Assembly: GCF_002585305.1 (NCBI RefSeq)
Contig: NZ_NUNF01000016.1
Location: forward strand, 174,448-209,036
Reading direction: 5' to 3'
From: Bacillus sp. AFS037270
GTDB lineage: Bacteria > Bacillota > Bacilli > Bacillales_B > DSM-18226
Length of the DNA: 34,589 nt
Part shown: piece by piece, positions 7,339 through 14,446 of the stretch
Position numbering within the stretch: position 1 is the first letter of the stretch
Layout of the letters: the number at the start of each line of letters is the position of its first letter
Program-made: the position numbers and the translations under genes
The notes under the pieces: generated by a model
What the model saw: only the letters and a program-made list of their open reading frames with translations
What the model was told of the DNA's origin: nothing
Databases searched by the model: none

Positions 7339-7396
7339 TTATACTAGATTTTAAGTAAGATTGGTTTAAAGGGAAATAGCATAAAAAGTGAAAAAG

Positions 7397-7447
7397 GCTA
7401 ACAAGCTTGGACGATTTATCCACTTGTTAGCTTTTTGGTATTCCATA
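7397..7447 (+). terminator. Rho-independent terminator of the first operon
   Basis: GCTAACAAG, 27-base loop, CTTGTTAGC followed by TTTTT. It is the first strong stop signal after the sigma-54 operon. Confidence 0.75.
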
Positions 7448-7846
7448 TCCACAATTTTAATGAAACTTACAACGTCTTTTAGCACATCGTGTACGTATTT
7501 TTTTATATCTGCATCGACTATAATTAAATTACAAAAGTTCTGAACATTCTTACATATTACACAAAATTTTTGAAGGCGGATACTATTTGATAATTAATTT
7601 AAATAGTTAGTTTGGAAAGGGCTTACAGAATGGAAGGTTAGCTTCATGATTCATTCTAATGTGATATGTGATATTGGAGGTGAAAGGGAAAATAATAAGA
7701 AATCTTTCAAATGAATGTTATTAATTCGAAGAAATCAACAAGTAATTTAAAAAAGGCCAATCAAGAAGTATACTGAAAAATTTGGTAGTTTTATAATTCT
7801 ATGTGAACAAGCTTATAGTTTGATAGAAGATGAAGGGAGAATATCT
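7448..7846. other. Gene-free upstream region of the tannase-family gene
   Basis: About 400 AT-rich bases without a convincing gene. A TATAAT at 7792-7797 is a candidate -10, but no good -35 lies at the right distance. TTGGAAAGGGCTTACA near 7610 resembles a sigma-54 site only loosely and does not have the right spacing. Confidence 0.4.
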
Positions 7847-9643
7847 GTGAACAAGAAGAAAAGTTTTTCCATTCTACTAACAGTAGTTCTTATCATTATG
7901 TCATTTATTCCTTCCTTTGTTATGGCGGAAAGTGGAAGCGTTTCAAAAGTGGATAAGCTTACACCACCTAAAAATGAAGGAAATGCAGGGGGATCATCCG
8001 TGTCAATTCCCAAGCTATCTCCCGCGCAGCTAGGCACACTAAAGAAGTGCGATGCACTCGCATCCTTTGACTTCACCCGTACTACCATCACAAAGGCAGA
8101 GCTCGTTCCTAAAGGAGCGCTGTCCAATGGCGGCCAACCGGTTGGCGAGCATTGCCTCATCCAGGGCAAAATGAACGAGCGAGTAAGCTCCGTAGACGGA
8201 CAGACCTATGCCATCGGTTTTGAGATGCGTCTTCCTGTTGATTGGGCAGGCCGGTTCCTCTACCAAGCCAATGGCGGACTAGACGGCGTCGTCGCTCCTG
8301 CACTTGGCAGCATCACAGGCGGCCAGCTGGATAACGGTCTGCAGATGGGATTCGCTGTTCTGAGCTCGGACGCAGGCCACAACGGAACGCAGAATCCCCT
8401 TTTCGGGCTCGATCCGCAGGCACGTCTGGACTACGGCTATAAGGCTGTCGGAACGCTCACTCCTATGGCTAAGAGTTTGATTAAGGCGGCGTACGGACGC
8501 GAGCCCGACCGCTCTTACATTGCCGGAGGGTCTAACGGCGGCCGGCACACCATGGTGGCTGCTTCCCGCTACGCGGACCAGTACGACGGATTTCTGGCAG
8601 TTGCGCCAGGATTCAACCTTCCAAAGGCTGCGGTAGCCCAGCTGTGGGGTGCTCAGCAGTGGGCCAAGGTGGCCAGCACCAAAGATAACCTGGAGACGGC
8701 TTTGCCTCCGGTCGAGCGCCAAGTTCTTGCGCAGGCGATCCTGGACCGCTGTGATGGCCTAGACCGGCTGGTCGACGGCATGGTGCAGGACAGCAATCGT
8801 TGCCAGAAAGTCTTCAATGTTGAGCGGGACGTCCCAACTTGCGACGCGGTACGAGACGGCACCTGCCTGACGGAAGAGCAGAAGCGCGTTGTACAGGATG
8901 TTTTCGCAGGAGCTCACACTAGCTCGGGAGAAGAGCTCTACTCTTCCTTCCCATTTGACCCAGGGGTCGTCCAGAGCGGCTGGGCCAGTTGGAAATTCAT
9001 TAGCTCCGTGGGTCCACGCGATCCCGTGTCCGTCGGCTTCGTCTTCTCAACGCCTCCGGAGGATCCTAAGATGCTTGAGAACACCCTGGGCTATGCACTG
9101 AACTTTAATGTGGACACGCAGGCGGGGCGGATCTACGAGTCCAACGAGCTGTACACGGAAAGTGCTATGGAATTCATGACACCGCCGAATCCGACTAATT
9201 TGGATACCCTGCGCAATTCAGGAGCCAAGATGATCGTGGTGCATGGCACCTCAGACGGGGTCTTCTCTCCTGATGACACGGCGCGCTGGTACGATGAGCT
9301 CGACGCGAACTACCAGAACAAAGCCGAGGAGTTCGCCCGCTACTTCGAGATCCCCGGAATGGGGCACGTCCGTGGTGGTCCCGCCACCGATCAGTTTGAC
9401 GGACTTGGCGCGCTAATCAATTGGGTTGAATACGGCAAGGCGCCGGATCGAATTACTGCCACGGCGCGCGGCAAAGGTAATCCGGGCGGAGTTAACCTGG
9501 ATGTGCCTTCCACCTGGGCACCGGACCGTTCCCGTCCGCTGTGTCCCTACCCGCTTGTGGCCCGCTATACAAAGGGCGACCCGGAAGTGGCCAGCAGCTT
9601 CCAGTGCAAGCCAAGTTCGGGCGGTTCCGATCTTAACCAATAG
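7847..9643 (+). CDS. Secreted tannase/feruloyl esterase-family hydrolase
   Basis: A 598-residue protein starting at GTG 7847, preceded by AAGGGAG. Residues 1-27 form a signal peptide (NKKK, hydrophobic core, VMA cleavage before ESG). Then come a Gly/Ser-rich linker and a tannase-family alpha/beta hydrolase. Ser229 lies in GGSNGGRH, Asp470 in GTSDG and His507 in GMGHV; the lid has a Ca-site-like CDGLDRLVDG. Family members usually carry Cys next to both Ser and His (the CS-D-HC disulfide). Here both are replaced, by Gly and Val, so the bridge is lost as a pair. The signal region is AT-rich like the host, while from about 8000 on the DNA is strongly GC-rich with different codon use, suggesting transfer and fusion to a host secretion signal. 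Substrate is likely an aromatic ester; which one is unknown. Confidence 0.8.
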   Translation: MNKKKSFSILLTVVLIIMSFIPSFVMAESGSVSKVDKLTPPKNEGNAGGSSVSIPKLSPAQLGTLKKCDALASFDFTRTTITKAELVPKGALSNGGQPVGEHCLIQGKMNERVSSVDGQTYAIGFEMRLPVDWAGRFLYQANGGLDGVVAPALGSITGGQLDNGLQMGFAVLSSDAGHNGTQNPLFGLDPQARLDYGYKAVGTLTPMAKSLIKAAYGREPDRSYIAGGSNGGRHTMVAASRYADQYDGFLAVAPGFNLPKAAVAQLWGAQQWAKVASTKDNLETALPPVERQVLAQAILDRCDGLDRLVDGMVQDSNRCQKVFNVERDVPTCDAVRDGTCLTEEQKRVVQDVFAGAHTSSGEELYSSFPFDPGVVQSGWASWKFISSVGPRDPVSVGFVFSTPPEDPKMLENTLGYALNFNVDTQAGRIYESNELYTESAMEFMTPPNPTNLDTLRNSGAKMIVVHGTSDGVFSPDDTARWYDELDANYQNKAEEFARYFEIPGMGHVRGGPATDQFDGLGALINWVEYGKAPDRITATARGKGNPGGVNLDVPSTWAPDRSRPLCPYPLVARYTKGDPEVASSFQCKPSSGGSDLNQ

Positions 9644-9742
9644 CCCTAAAAAAAGGTAAAAGGGGGAATGCCCACATAAACCGTGCATGCCCCTCTCTTA
9701 CTTTTCTTGTTTTTTGCCGATCTACGAAACATGGAGGTTATA

Positions 9743-11104
9743 ATGATGAAAGCAAAACCTATTAATGTTAACCATGTGATTGATAATAGTAAATTCCATT
9801 CCTATCATTTTTGGCTTATTTTTTGGATGTTTCTTGTCATTGCGTTTGATGGGTATGATGTAGTTATTTACGGTGCATCTGTTCCTTCCCTTATAAAGGA
9901 ATGGGGTATATCTGACGTAATGGCTGGAGCAATTGGAAGTTATACCGTAATTGGTACCGCACTTGGTGCGATAATGTTTGGAATGGCAGCAGATAAATGG
10001 GGGCGTAAAAATATTATTTTATTAACGACCTTTTTATTTAGCTTTTTTACTTTACTTTCAGGTTTTGCCAATGGGCCTGTGACATTTACGATCTTTCGTG
10101 TTTTTGCTGGTATTGGGTTGGGTGGAGTTATGCCGAATGTTATTGCTCTAACAACGGAATTTGCACCAAAACGTATACGATCTGCAGTAGTTTCCTTTGT
10201 ATTCTGTGGCTATTCTGTTGGGGCGATTGTGGCAGCTTTAACGAGCCGGTCTCTCCTTCCAACAGCGGGTTGGGAGCCTGTTTTTTGGCTCGCAGGAATT
10301 CCGTTATCATTCCTTCCATTTATGATGAAAGTCATCCCAGAGTCGATTGGTTTTCTCGTAGAAAAAGGGAAAGAAGTGAAAGTTAAGGAAATTCTAAATA
10401 AGCTAGATCCCAGCCTCGATATGAAAGCCGTAATTCAAATGAAACAACAGCAAGTAAAGGCACCAGGTTCGCCTGTTACCAACTTATTTGAAGAAAAACG
10501 GGCTTTAAGTACTTTGATGTTTTGGATATCCTGTTTTTCCGCCTTTGTCCTTATTTATTCTATGAACACCTGGTTGCCGCGTCTCATGATGCAGTCAGGC
10601 TATGATCTTAGCTCAAGTTTAACATTTACCGCGGTTATGCAATTAGGTGCGATTGCAGGTACTTTAATATTTGGCCGGTTAGTAGACAAATGGGGCTTTA
10701 AAAAAGTTCTTGTTCCGCTATTTTTCTGTGGAGCTTTTGCACTATCCTTAATCGGATTTACCAAAAGTACAATTCTTGCCTTTATCTACATCTCGGTGAT
10801 TGGGGCATCATCTGTAGGAGTGCAAAATTTGTCCAATGCATTTGTTTCCCAATATTACCCTTTCAACATGCGTTCAACGGCTTTGGGTAGTACGATGGCA
10901 TTTGGTAGAATGGGTGGAATCGTAGCACCAACATTTGTTGGATTTTTACTCTCAATAAATTTAATGCCTCAGTTTAACTTTGCTGCGATTGCGACGGCTG
11001 CTATTCTTGGTGGTTTTGCCATGTTGTTTGTTCAAGAAAAGCACGGAAATTATCAAATAGAAAGAAATGCCAATCGTCAGGAAAACATAGAAATAGCAAA
11101 ATAA
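9743..11104 (+). CDS. Aromatic acid:H+ symporter (AAHS-type MFS)
   Basis: A 453-residue MFS carrier with about 12 membrane segments. The first segment carries FDGYDVVIYGASVPSL, the DG(Y/F)D signature of the aromatic acid:H+ symporter group (PcaK, BenK, GalP type), and the loop after segment 2 has GMAADKWGRKN. The ATG at 9743 follows GGAGG directly; the ATG at 9746 is equally possible. It lies 100 bases after the tannase-family gene on the same strand and has host-like AT-rich composition. The likely job is uptake of the aromatic acid freed outside the cell by that enzyme. The exact acid (gallate, protocatechuate, a hydroxycinnamate) cannot be told. Confidence 0.8.
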   Translation: MMKAKPINVNHVIDNSKFHSYHFWLIFWMFLVIAFDGYDVVIYGASVPSLIKEWGISDVMAGAIGSYTVIGTALGAIMFGMAADKWGRKNIILLTTFLFSFFTLLSGFANGPVTFTIFRVFAGIGLGGVMPNVIALTTEFAPKRIRSAVVSFVFCGYSVGAIVAALTSRSLLPTAGWEPVFWLAGIPLSFLPFMMKVIPESIGFLVEKGKEVKVKEILNKLDPSLDMKAVIQMKQQQVKAPGSPVTNLFEEKRALSTLMFWISCFSAFVLIYSMNTWLPRLMMQSGYDLSSSLTFTAVMQLGAIAGTLIFGRLVDKWGFKKVLVPLFFCGAFALSLIGFTKSTILAFIYISVIGASSVGVQNLSNAFVSQYYPFNMRSTALGSTMAFGRMGGIVAPTFVGFLLSINLMPQFNFAAIATAAILGGFAMLFVQEKHGNYQIERNANRQENIEIAK

Positions 11105-11256
11105 CTCATATTGATCCCGGAGAGTCTTCTATGTTATTGCCAATCCCTTTTATTAATTTGTAATTCATCGTCGCCAAACAAGTCTTAGTTGATAGTCTTT
11201 GTTTTTCGCAAACCGACTCGAATGATCTAGTGAACATTTCAGATAAGTTTTTTAGT

Positions 11257-11300
11257 TACGCGATGCAAGGAGGGACTTTTCTCCGCATCGCGTATTTTTA
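11257..11300 (+). terminator. Strong rho-independent terminator after the symporter
   Basis: TACGCGATGC and GCATCGCGTA form a perfect 10-bp stem, with a possible GGAG/CTCC inner stem, followed by TTTTT. It acts on the plus strand. The rest of 11105-11421 holds no supported gene; a 61-codon frame at 11230 runs straight through this hairpin and is rejected. Confidence 0.85.
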
Positions 11301-11421
11301 CTATTACATGGTATTTTGCTCTCATGTATACAGTAGTTCATCGGTTTTGAAAGCTATCGAAGTAATGTTGGAAAGCAATCAGGTTCGACAAGTGAGGCAT
11401 TTATGTTCCTTGTAAAATCAA

Positions 11422-12246
11422 CTAATTTGGGCGCAGCTTTTCTTTGGACCGGACGCTTTGGCTGAACTCGCTTGGAGTCAGCCCTACATATTTGCGAAAC
11501 TGCCGGGTAAAGTGGTTGTAATTTTGAAAGCCTACGTCATGGGCTGCTTCAGTTGCATTCCGATTCGTATGTGAAAGAAGTAAGGCAGCCTGCTTAATTC
11601 GCATGCGGTTAAGTACCTCCACAATCGATTCGCCGGTATTCTCTTTAAATAGATGCGATAGTCTCGATGCGGAGAGCCCAATACTGCGGGCCAGATCCTC
11701 GACTCGAATTGTCTCCTGCATCCGCTGGGCGAGCAAATACAGCGTTTCTTCGATTCGAGGGTCAAACCCGCTGGTTTGCTGTTTTGCGATCAGCATCAGG
11801 ACCTCCCGCAGTGCGCTCAAGCACAGCTCGTGCCAATAAGCACCTCGTTCTCGTGAGTCAGACAGAATTCGGAGAAAAGCCTGATAGATCCGCTCCCTCA
11901 CCGCTTGCTGCTCAATCTGCCGGATGGTCAGCGCATCGAGTGGAAGTAGACTCGCATCCATGAAGCCGCCATTAAAATGGGCCCAAACAAAATGCCAGCT
12001 TTTTCCTTTAGGCGTGCCATAACGATGAGGTGTTCCCGGCTTTAACAGTGTAACGTCCCCGGCCCTTGCCCGCTGCTCGCAGCCGTCTGCCTCGAAATAA
12101 CCTTCACCGCCTAGCGTGTACGTGATAAGCCAGTCACTCATGCCGTCCGGACGTAAGGTAGAATAGGTGTCGCGCTCATGGAAATGTCCGGCGATCACCA
12201 TGCTGTAGGCCAATCCGTCATAGGTGGAGGGGCGGTCCAGTTCCAT
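11422..12246 (-). CDS. AraC-family transcriptional regulator with N-terminal cupin domain
   Basis: A 274-residue regulator. The N-terminal half is an AraC-type sugar/effector-binding cupin (GEGYFEADG, RAGDVTLLKPGTPHRY); the C-terminal hundred residues hold two helix-turn-helix units, VEDLARSIGLSASRLSHLF and ATEAAHDVGFQNYNHFTRQF, then GLTPSEF. The ATG at 12246 is preferred to the one at 12255 because GGATGAGG lies just ahead of it. It is divergent from the phytanoyl-dioxygenase-like gene, which it probably controls in response to a sugar or small metabolite. GC content is clearly higher than in the flanking genes; composition and gene pairing are reminiscent of Paenibacillus. Confidence 0.85.
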   Translation of the reverse strand: MELDRPSTYDGLAYSMVIAGHFHERDTYSTLRPDGMSDWLITYTLGGEGYFEADGCEQRARAGDVTLLKPGTPHRYGTPKGKSWHFVWAHFNGGFMDASLLPLDALTIRQIEQQAVRERIYQAFLRILSDSRERGAYWHELCLSALREVLMLIAKQQTSGFDPRIEETLYLLAQRMQETIRVEDLARSIGLSASRLSHLFKENTGESIVEVLNRMRIKQAALLLSHTNRNATEAAHDVGFQNYNHFTRQFRKYVGLTPSEFSQSVRSKEKLRPN

Positions 12247-12284
12247 GGTCCTCATCCTTTTCTAAATAGTACTTTATTGAGGAT

Positions 12285-12324
12285 AGTTTAGCTTAACTAA
12301 CGGCAGCACACAAGTGTACTTGTG
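12285..12324. promoter_or_regulatory. Two palindromes in the divergent araC/phyH promoter region
   Basis: TAGTTTAGCTTAACTA (12285-12300, near-perfect) and CACAAGTGTACTTGTG (12309-12324, perfect 7-bp arms around GT) lie in the 199-base divergent gap. They are candidate binding sites for the AraC regulator or a second factor, although AraC sites are usually direct repeats. Confidence 0.4.
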
Positions 12325-12445
12325 GAGAAATAGCAGAATCGTATGCATTGTTAGCAAGATCCATCCTTCTTCTAATGGTTATTCTAACTGTAAAATGAAG
12401 ATGTGCTAAATATCACTTGCAGTAGAAATAGGGGAGGGTAAATAC

Positions 12446-13255
12446 ATGGCGCATAAGTATCGAGTATTAACGGGTGAGCAAAAGCAACAATTTGAAACGG
12501 AAGGTTATTTAATTGTCAGAGGATTGTTTACGGAGGAGCAACTGGCGGAGATTGACAGGACCTTTGAGGACATCAGCCACCAGGTGATCCCAGGGCATTT
12601 TGAGCCGGATTTGCAAGAGGAAACGACCGATCCGCTAAAGCGTTATCCGAGGGTCATGCATCCGCACCGGTTTAATGAAACAGCCAAACGGTATATGCTG
12701 CATCAACCGGTAATGGATGTGCTTGCTGATTTGTATGAGGAAGAACCGTTGGCGGCCCAAAGCATGTTCTATTACAAGCCTCCGGGCTCACGGGGACAGG
12801 CGCTTCATCAGGATAACTTTTACTTAAAGGTCGAGCCGGGAAACTGCATCGCCGCTTGGACGGCGATTGATGCGGCGGATGAGGAGAACGGCGGGCTTTT
12901 AGTTGTGCCAAAGACGAGTGCGTATGATATCGTATGTCCTGAATTGTCCGATTCCAAGGAATCGTTCACTACACACTATGTGAAGCCGCCGAAGGATCAG
13001 AAGGCAATTCCGACAGTGATGGAGAGGGGCGATGTGCTCTTTTTCAATGGGAATCTGATTCACGGCTCATACCGCAATAAGACCAAAGATCGTTTCCGCC
13101 GCTCGTTCATTTGCCACTACGCCAATAGCTCGGCCACGCGCATTGCCACGTATTATCGTCCACTGTACCGTGCCGATGGGACGCCGGTGGAACTGGAGAC
13201 CAATCCGAATGGAGGTCCGTGCGGCGTTGAGTACGATACACCGTATATCCACTAA
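12446..13255 (+). CDS. Phytanoyl-CoA dioxygenase (PhyH)-family Fe(II)/2-oxoglutarate oxygenase
   Basis: A 269-residue protein with the double-stranded beta-helix of the PhyH family. Fe ligands are His121 and Asp123 (ALHQDNFYLK) and His206 (NLIHGSYRN); the 2-oxoglutarate-binding Arg is likely in RFRRSF, about residues 216-219. It starts at ATG 12446 behind GGGGAGGG. It lies 25 bases before the isomerase-like gene, so the two form one unit facing away from the AraC gene. Such oxygenases next to TIM-barrel sugar isomerases occur in carbohydrate or natural-product catabolism. The substrate is not deducible. Confidence 0.8.
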   Translation: MAHKYRVLTGEQKQQFETEGYLIVRGLFTEEQLAEIDRTFEDISHQVIPGHFEPDLQEETTDPLKRYPRVMHPHRFNETAKRYMLHQPVMDVLADLYEEEPLAAQSMFYYKPPGSRGQALHQDNFYLKVEPGNCIAAWTAIDAADEENGGLLVVPKTSAYDIVCPELSDSKESFTTHYVKPPKDQKAIPTVMERGDVLFFNGNLIHGSYRNKTKDRFRRSFICHYANSSATRIATYYRPLYRADGTPVELETNPNGGPCGVEYDTPYIH

Positions 13256-13280
13256 ACGTGAGCCACGGCTTGAGGTGCTA

Positions 13281-14144
13281 ATGTCCTGGTGGGGGATGAA
13301 CGGAATTGGAGTTCAAAACGGCGCTGGTGACGGATGTAGCATGGAGGAGAAGGTGCGGTGCATCGCCGAAGCGGGCTACGACGGCATTAACGGCATGCTG
13401 CCGGAGGGCAGGGAGGCCGAACGATGGCAGCGGTTGCTGGATCAATATAACCTATCATACAGCGTAAACGCGTATCCAAAAACAGCGGAGGAGCTGGAAG
13501 TTTTTCTATGCAAGGCAAAATCGTTCGGAAGGGTCGATTTCGTCAACGTACAGGTGATAAGGCCGTTTCTGATCGGAGAGCAAGCGGTGCAACTGCTTGC
13601 GGACATGGCGGAGCTGTCGCAGACTGCGGGCATCCCGGCGTATATCGAAACGCACCGCGGCACAATCACGCAGGATCTGCTGCGCACGGTAGAGTATGCT
13701 AAGCGCTTGCCAGGGCTTGAGCTGACGATCGACTTCTCACATTATGTCGTTGCCGGGGAAATGCATACGGTTTCGGACGAAGCAGAAGAGCTGCTCCGGA
13801 CGCTGCTCCCTCGGACGAAGAGCATACACGCTCGCGTTTCGAACGGGGAGCAGGTGCAGATCGATATACCCATGTTTGGAAGCGTGGATGGGGAGGGTGC
13901 AGCTGACCTCGAGTTCGAACACCCGATGTTGAAGCACTTTCAACGTTGGTGGCTCGGAGGGATGCGCAGCTGGCGTCAAACGGCACAGCAAGACGAGGTG
14001 CTGCCGTTTGTTTGCGAGCTGGGGCCGCCACCTTATGCGATCACGGTGCGCGGCCAGGACGACGTGCAGTACGAGGTGAGCGATCGCTGGACGCAAGCAC
14101 TGCTGTTTGCCCGGATCGCCCGGTCCTTATGGGAACAGGTTTAA
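13281..14144 (+). CDS. Sugar phosphate isomerase/epimerase-like TIM-barrel protein
   Basis: A 287-residue protein of the xylose isomerase-like TIM-barrel (AP endonuclease 2) family. Visible signatures are the start MSWWGMNGIG, EAGYDGINGMLPEG, PAYIETHRGT (a Glu-x-His metal pair) near the middle, ELTIDFSHYVVAGE with Asp/His ligands, and SIHARVSNG with a further His. The ATG at 13281 has GAGGTG four to five bases upstream; the reading frame stays open further upstream only inside the previous gene. It is GC-rich like its two neighbours. It probably isomerises or epimerises a sugar or keto-sugar that the oxygenase or AraC effector concerns. Exact reaction unknown. Confidence 0.75.
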   Translation: MSWWGMNGIGVQNGAGDGCSMEEKVRCIAEAGYDGINGMLPEGREAERWQRLLDQYNLSYSVNAYPKTAEELEVFLCKAKSFGRVDFVNVQVIRPFLIGEQAVQLLADMAELSQTAGIPAYIETHRGTITQDLLRTVEYAKRLPGLELTIDFSHYVVAGEMHTVSDEAEELLRTLLPRTKSIHARVSNGEQVQIDIPMFGSVDGEGAADLEFEHPMLKHFQRWWLGGMRSWRQTAQQDEVLPFVCELGPPPYAITVRGQDDVQYEVSDRWTQALLFARIARSLWEQV

Positions 14145-14193
14145 ACAAAAAAGAGCAGGTTAATGTGTTGGTTTAAAAGCTGTTACCAATTGG

Positions 14194-14222
14194 AAAAGTC
14201 CTTGTAAATCAAGGGCTTTTTC
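14194..14222 (+). terminator. Rho-independent terminator of the PhyH/isomerase unit
   Basis: AAAAGTCCTTG, TAAAT-type loop, CAAGGGCTTTTTC, an 11-bp stem with one G-T pair and a T tail. Confidence 0.8.
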
Positions 14223-14234
14223 GGATTAGAAGTT

Positions 14235-14282
14235 AGTTTGCCGCGCAAAATTGGAAGCATAAGATTCCCTATGCGGCAAACT
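14235..14282 (+). other. Large inverted repeat in the GH35 leader region
   Basis: AGTTTGCCGC and GCGGCAAACT pair perfectly over 10 bp; GGAA/TTCC form an inner stem. There is no T run. It may be an RNA element upstream of the beta-galactosidase gene or an imperfect cruciform operator. Confidence 0.45.
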
Positions 14283-14341
14283 TATAAGTAATGTGAGAAA
14301 ACACCGTTCGTCAATTTTAAGTGGTGCCGTCGATAGACTGA

Positions 14342-14405
14342 AGGCTATTCTATGCCGTAAGGCCCTAGAATAGTTTGTTTCCGAAGAAAACAAGTATGCC
14401 AACTT
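14342..14405 (+). other. Structured RNA-like element before the GH35 gene
   Basis: The arms CTATTCTA/TAGAATAG enclose GCC-GTAA-GGC, a stem closed by a GNRA-type tetraloop. Next comes TTGTTT/AAACAA. TTTCCGA overlaps the last stem and can instead pair with TCGGAAA about 30 bases on, giving mutually exclusive folds. This is what a switch-like leader looks like, but no known riboswitch class was recognised. Confidence 0.4.
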
Positions 14406-14446
14406 CTAAGTCCTCGGAAATCATTAATTAAGGAGGAAATTGTTTC

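Noticed and set aside
7608..7630. TTGGAAAGGGCTTACA as a second sigma-54 promoter
   Set aside because: The -24 and -12 elements are mismatched and the spacing is wrong.
7813..9688. Several long frames on the opposite strand and in other frames of the tannase-family gene
   Set aside because: GC-rich coding DNA leaves few stops in other frames; none has a ribosome site or recognisable motifs.
11230..11415. 61-codon frame on the plus strand after the symporter gene
   Set aside because: It has no ribosome site and runs through a clear terminator hairpin; composition is not protein-like.
13442..14176. Frames of 60-120 codons overlapping the isomerase-like gene
   Set aside because: Shadows of the GC-rich gene; the real frame has family motifs and a ribosome site.
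14310..14330. AAGTGGTGCCGTCG resembling a T-box core
   Set aside because: Core bases differ, no specifier stem or terminator arrangement follows, and the gene is a glycosidase, not an amino-acid gene.
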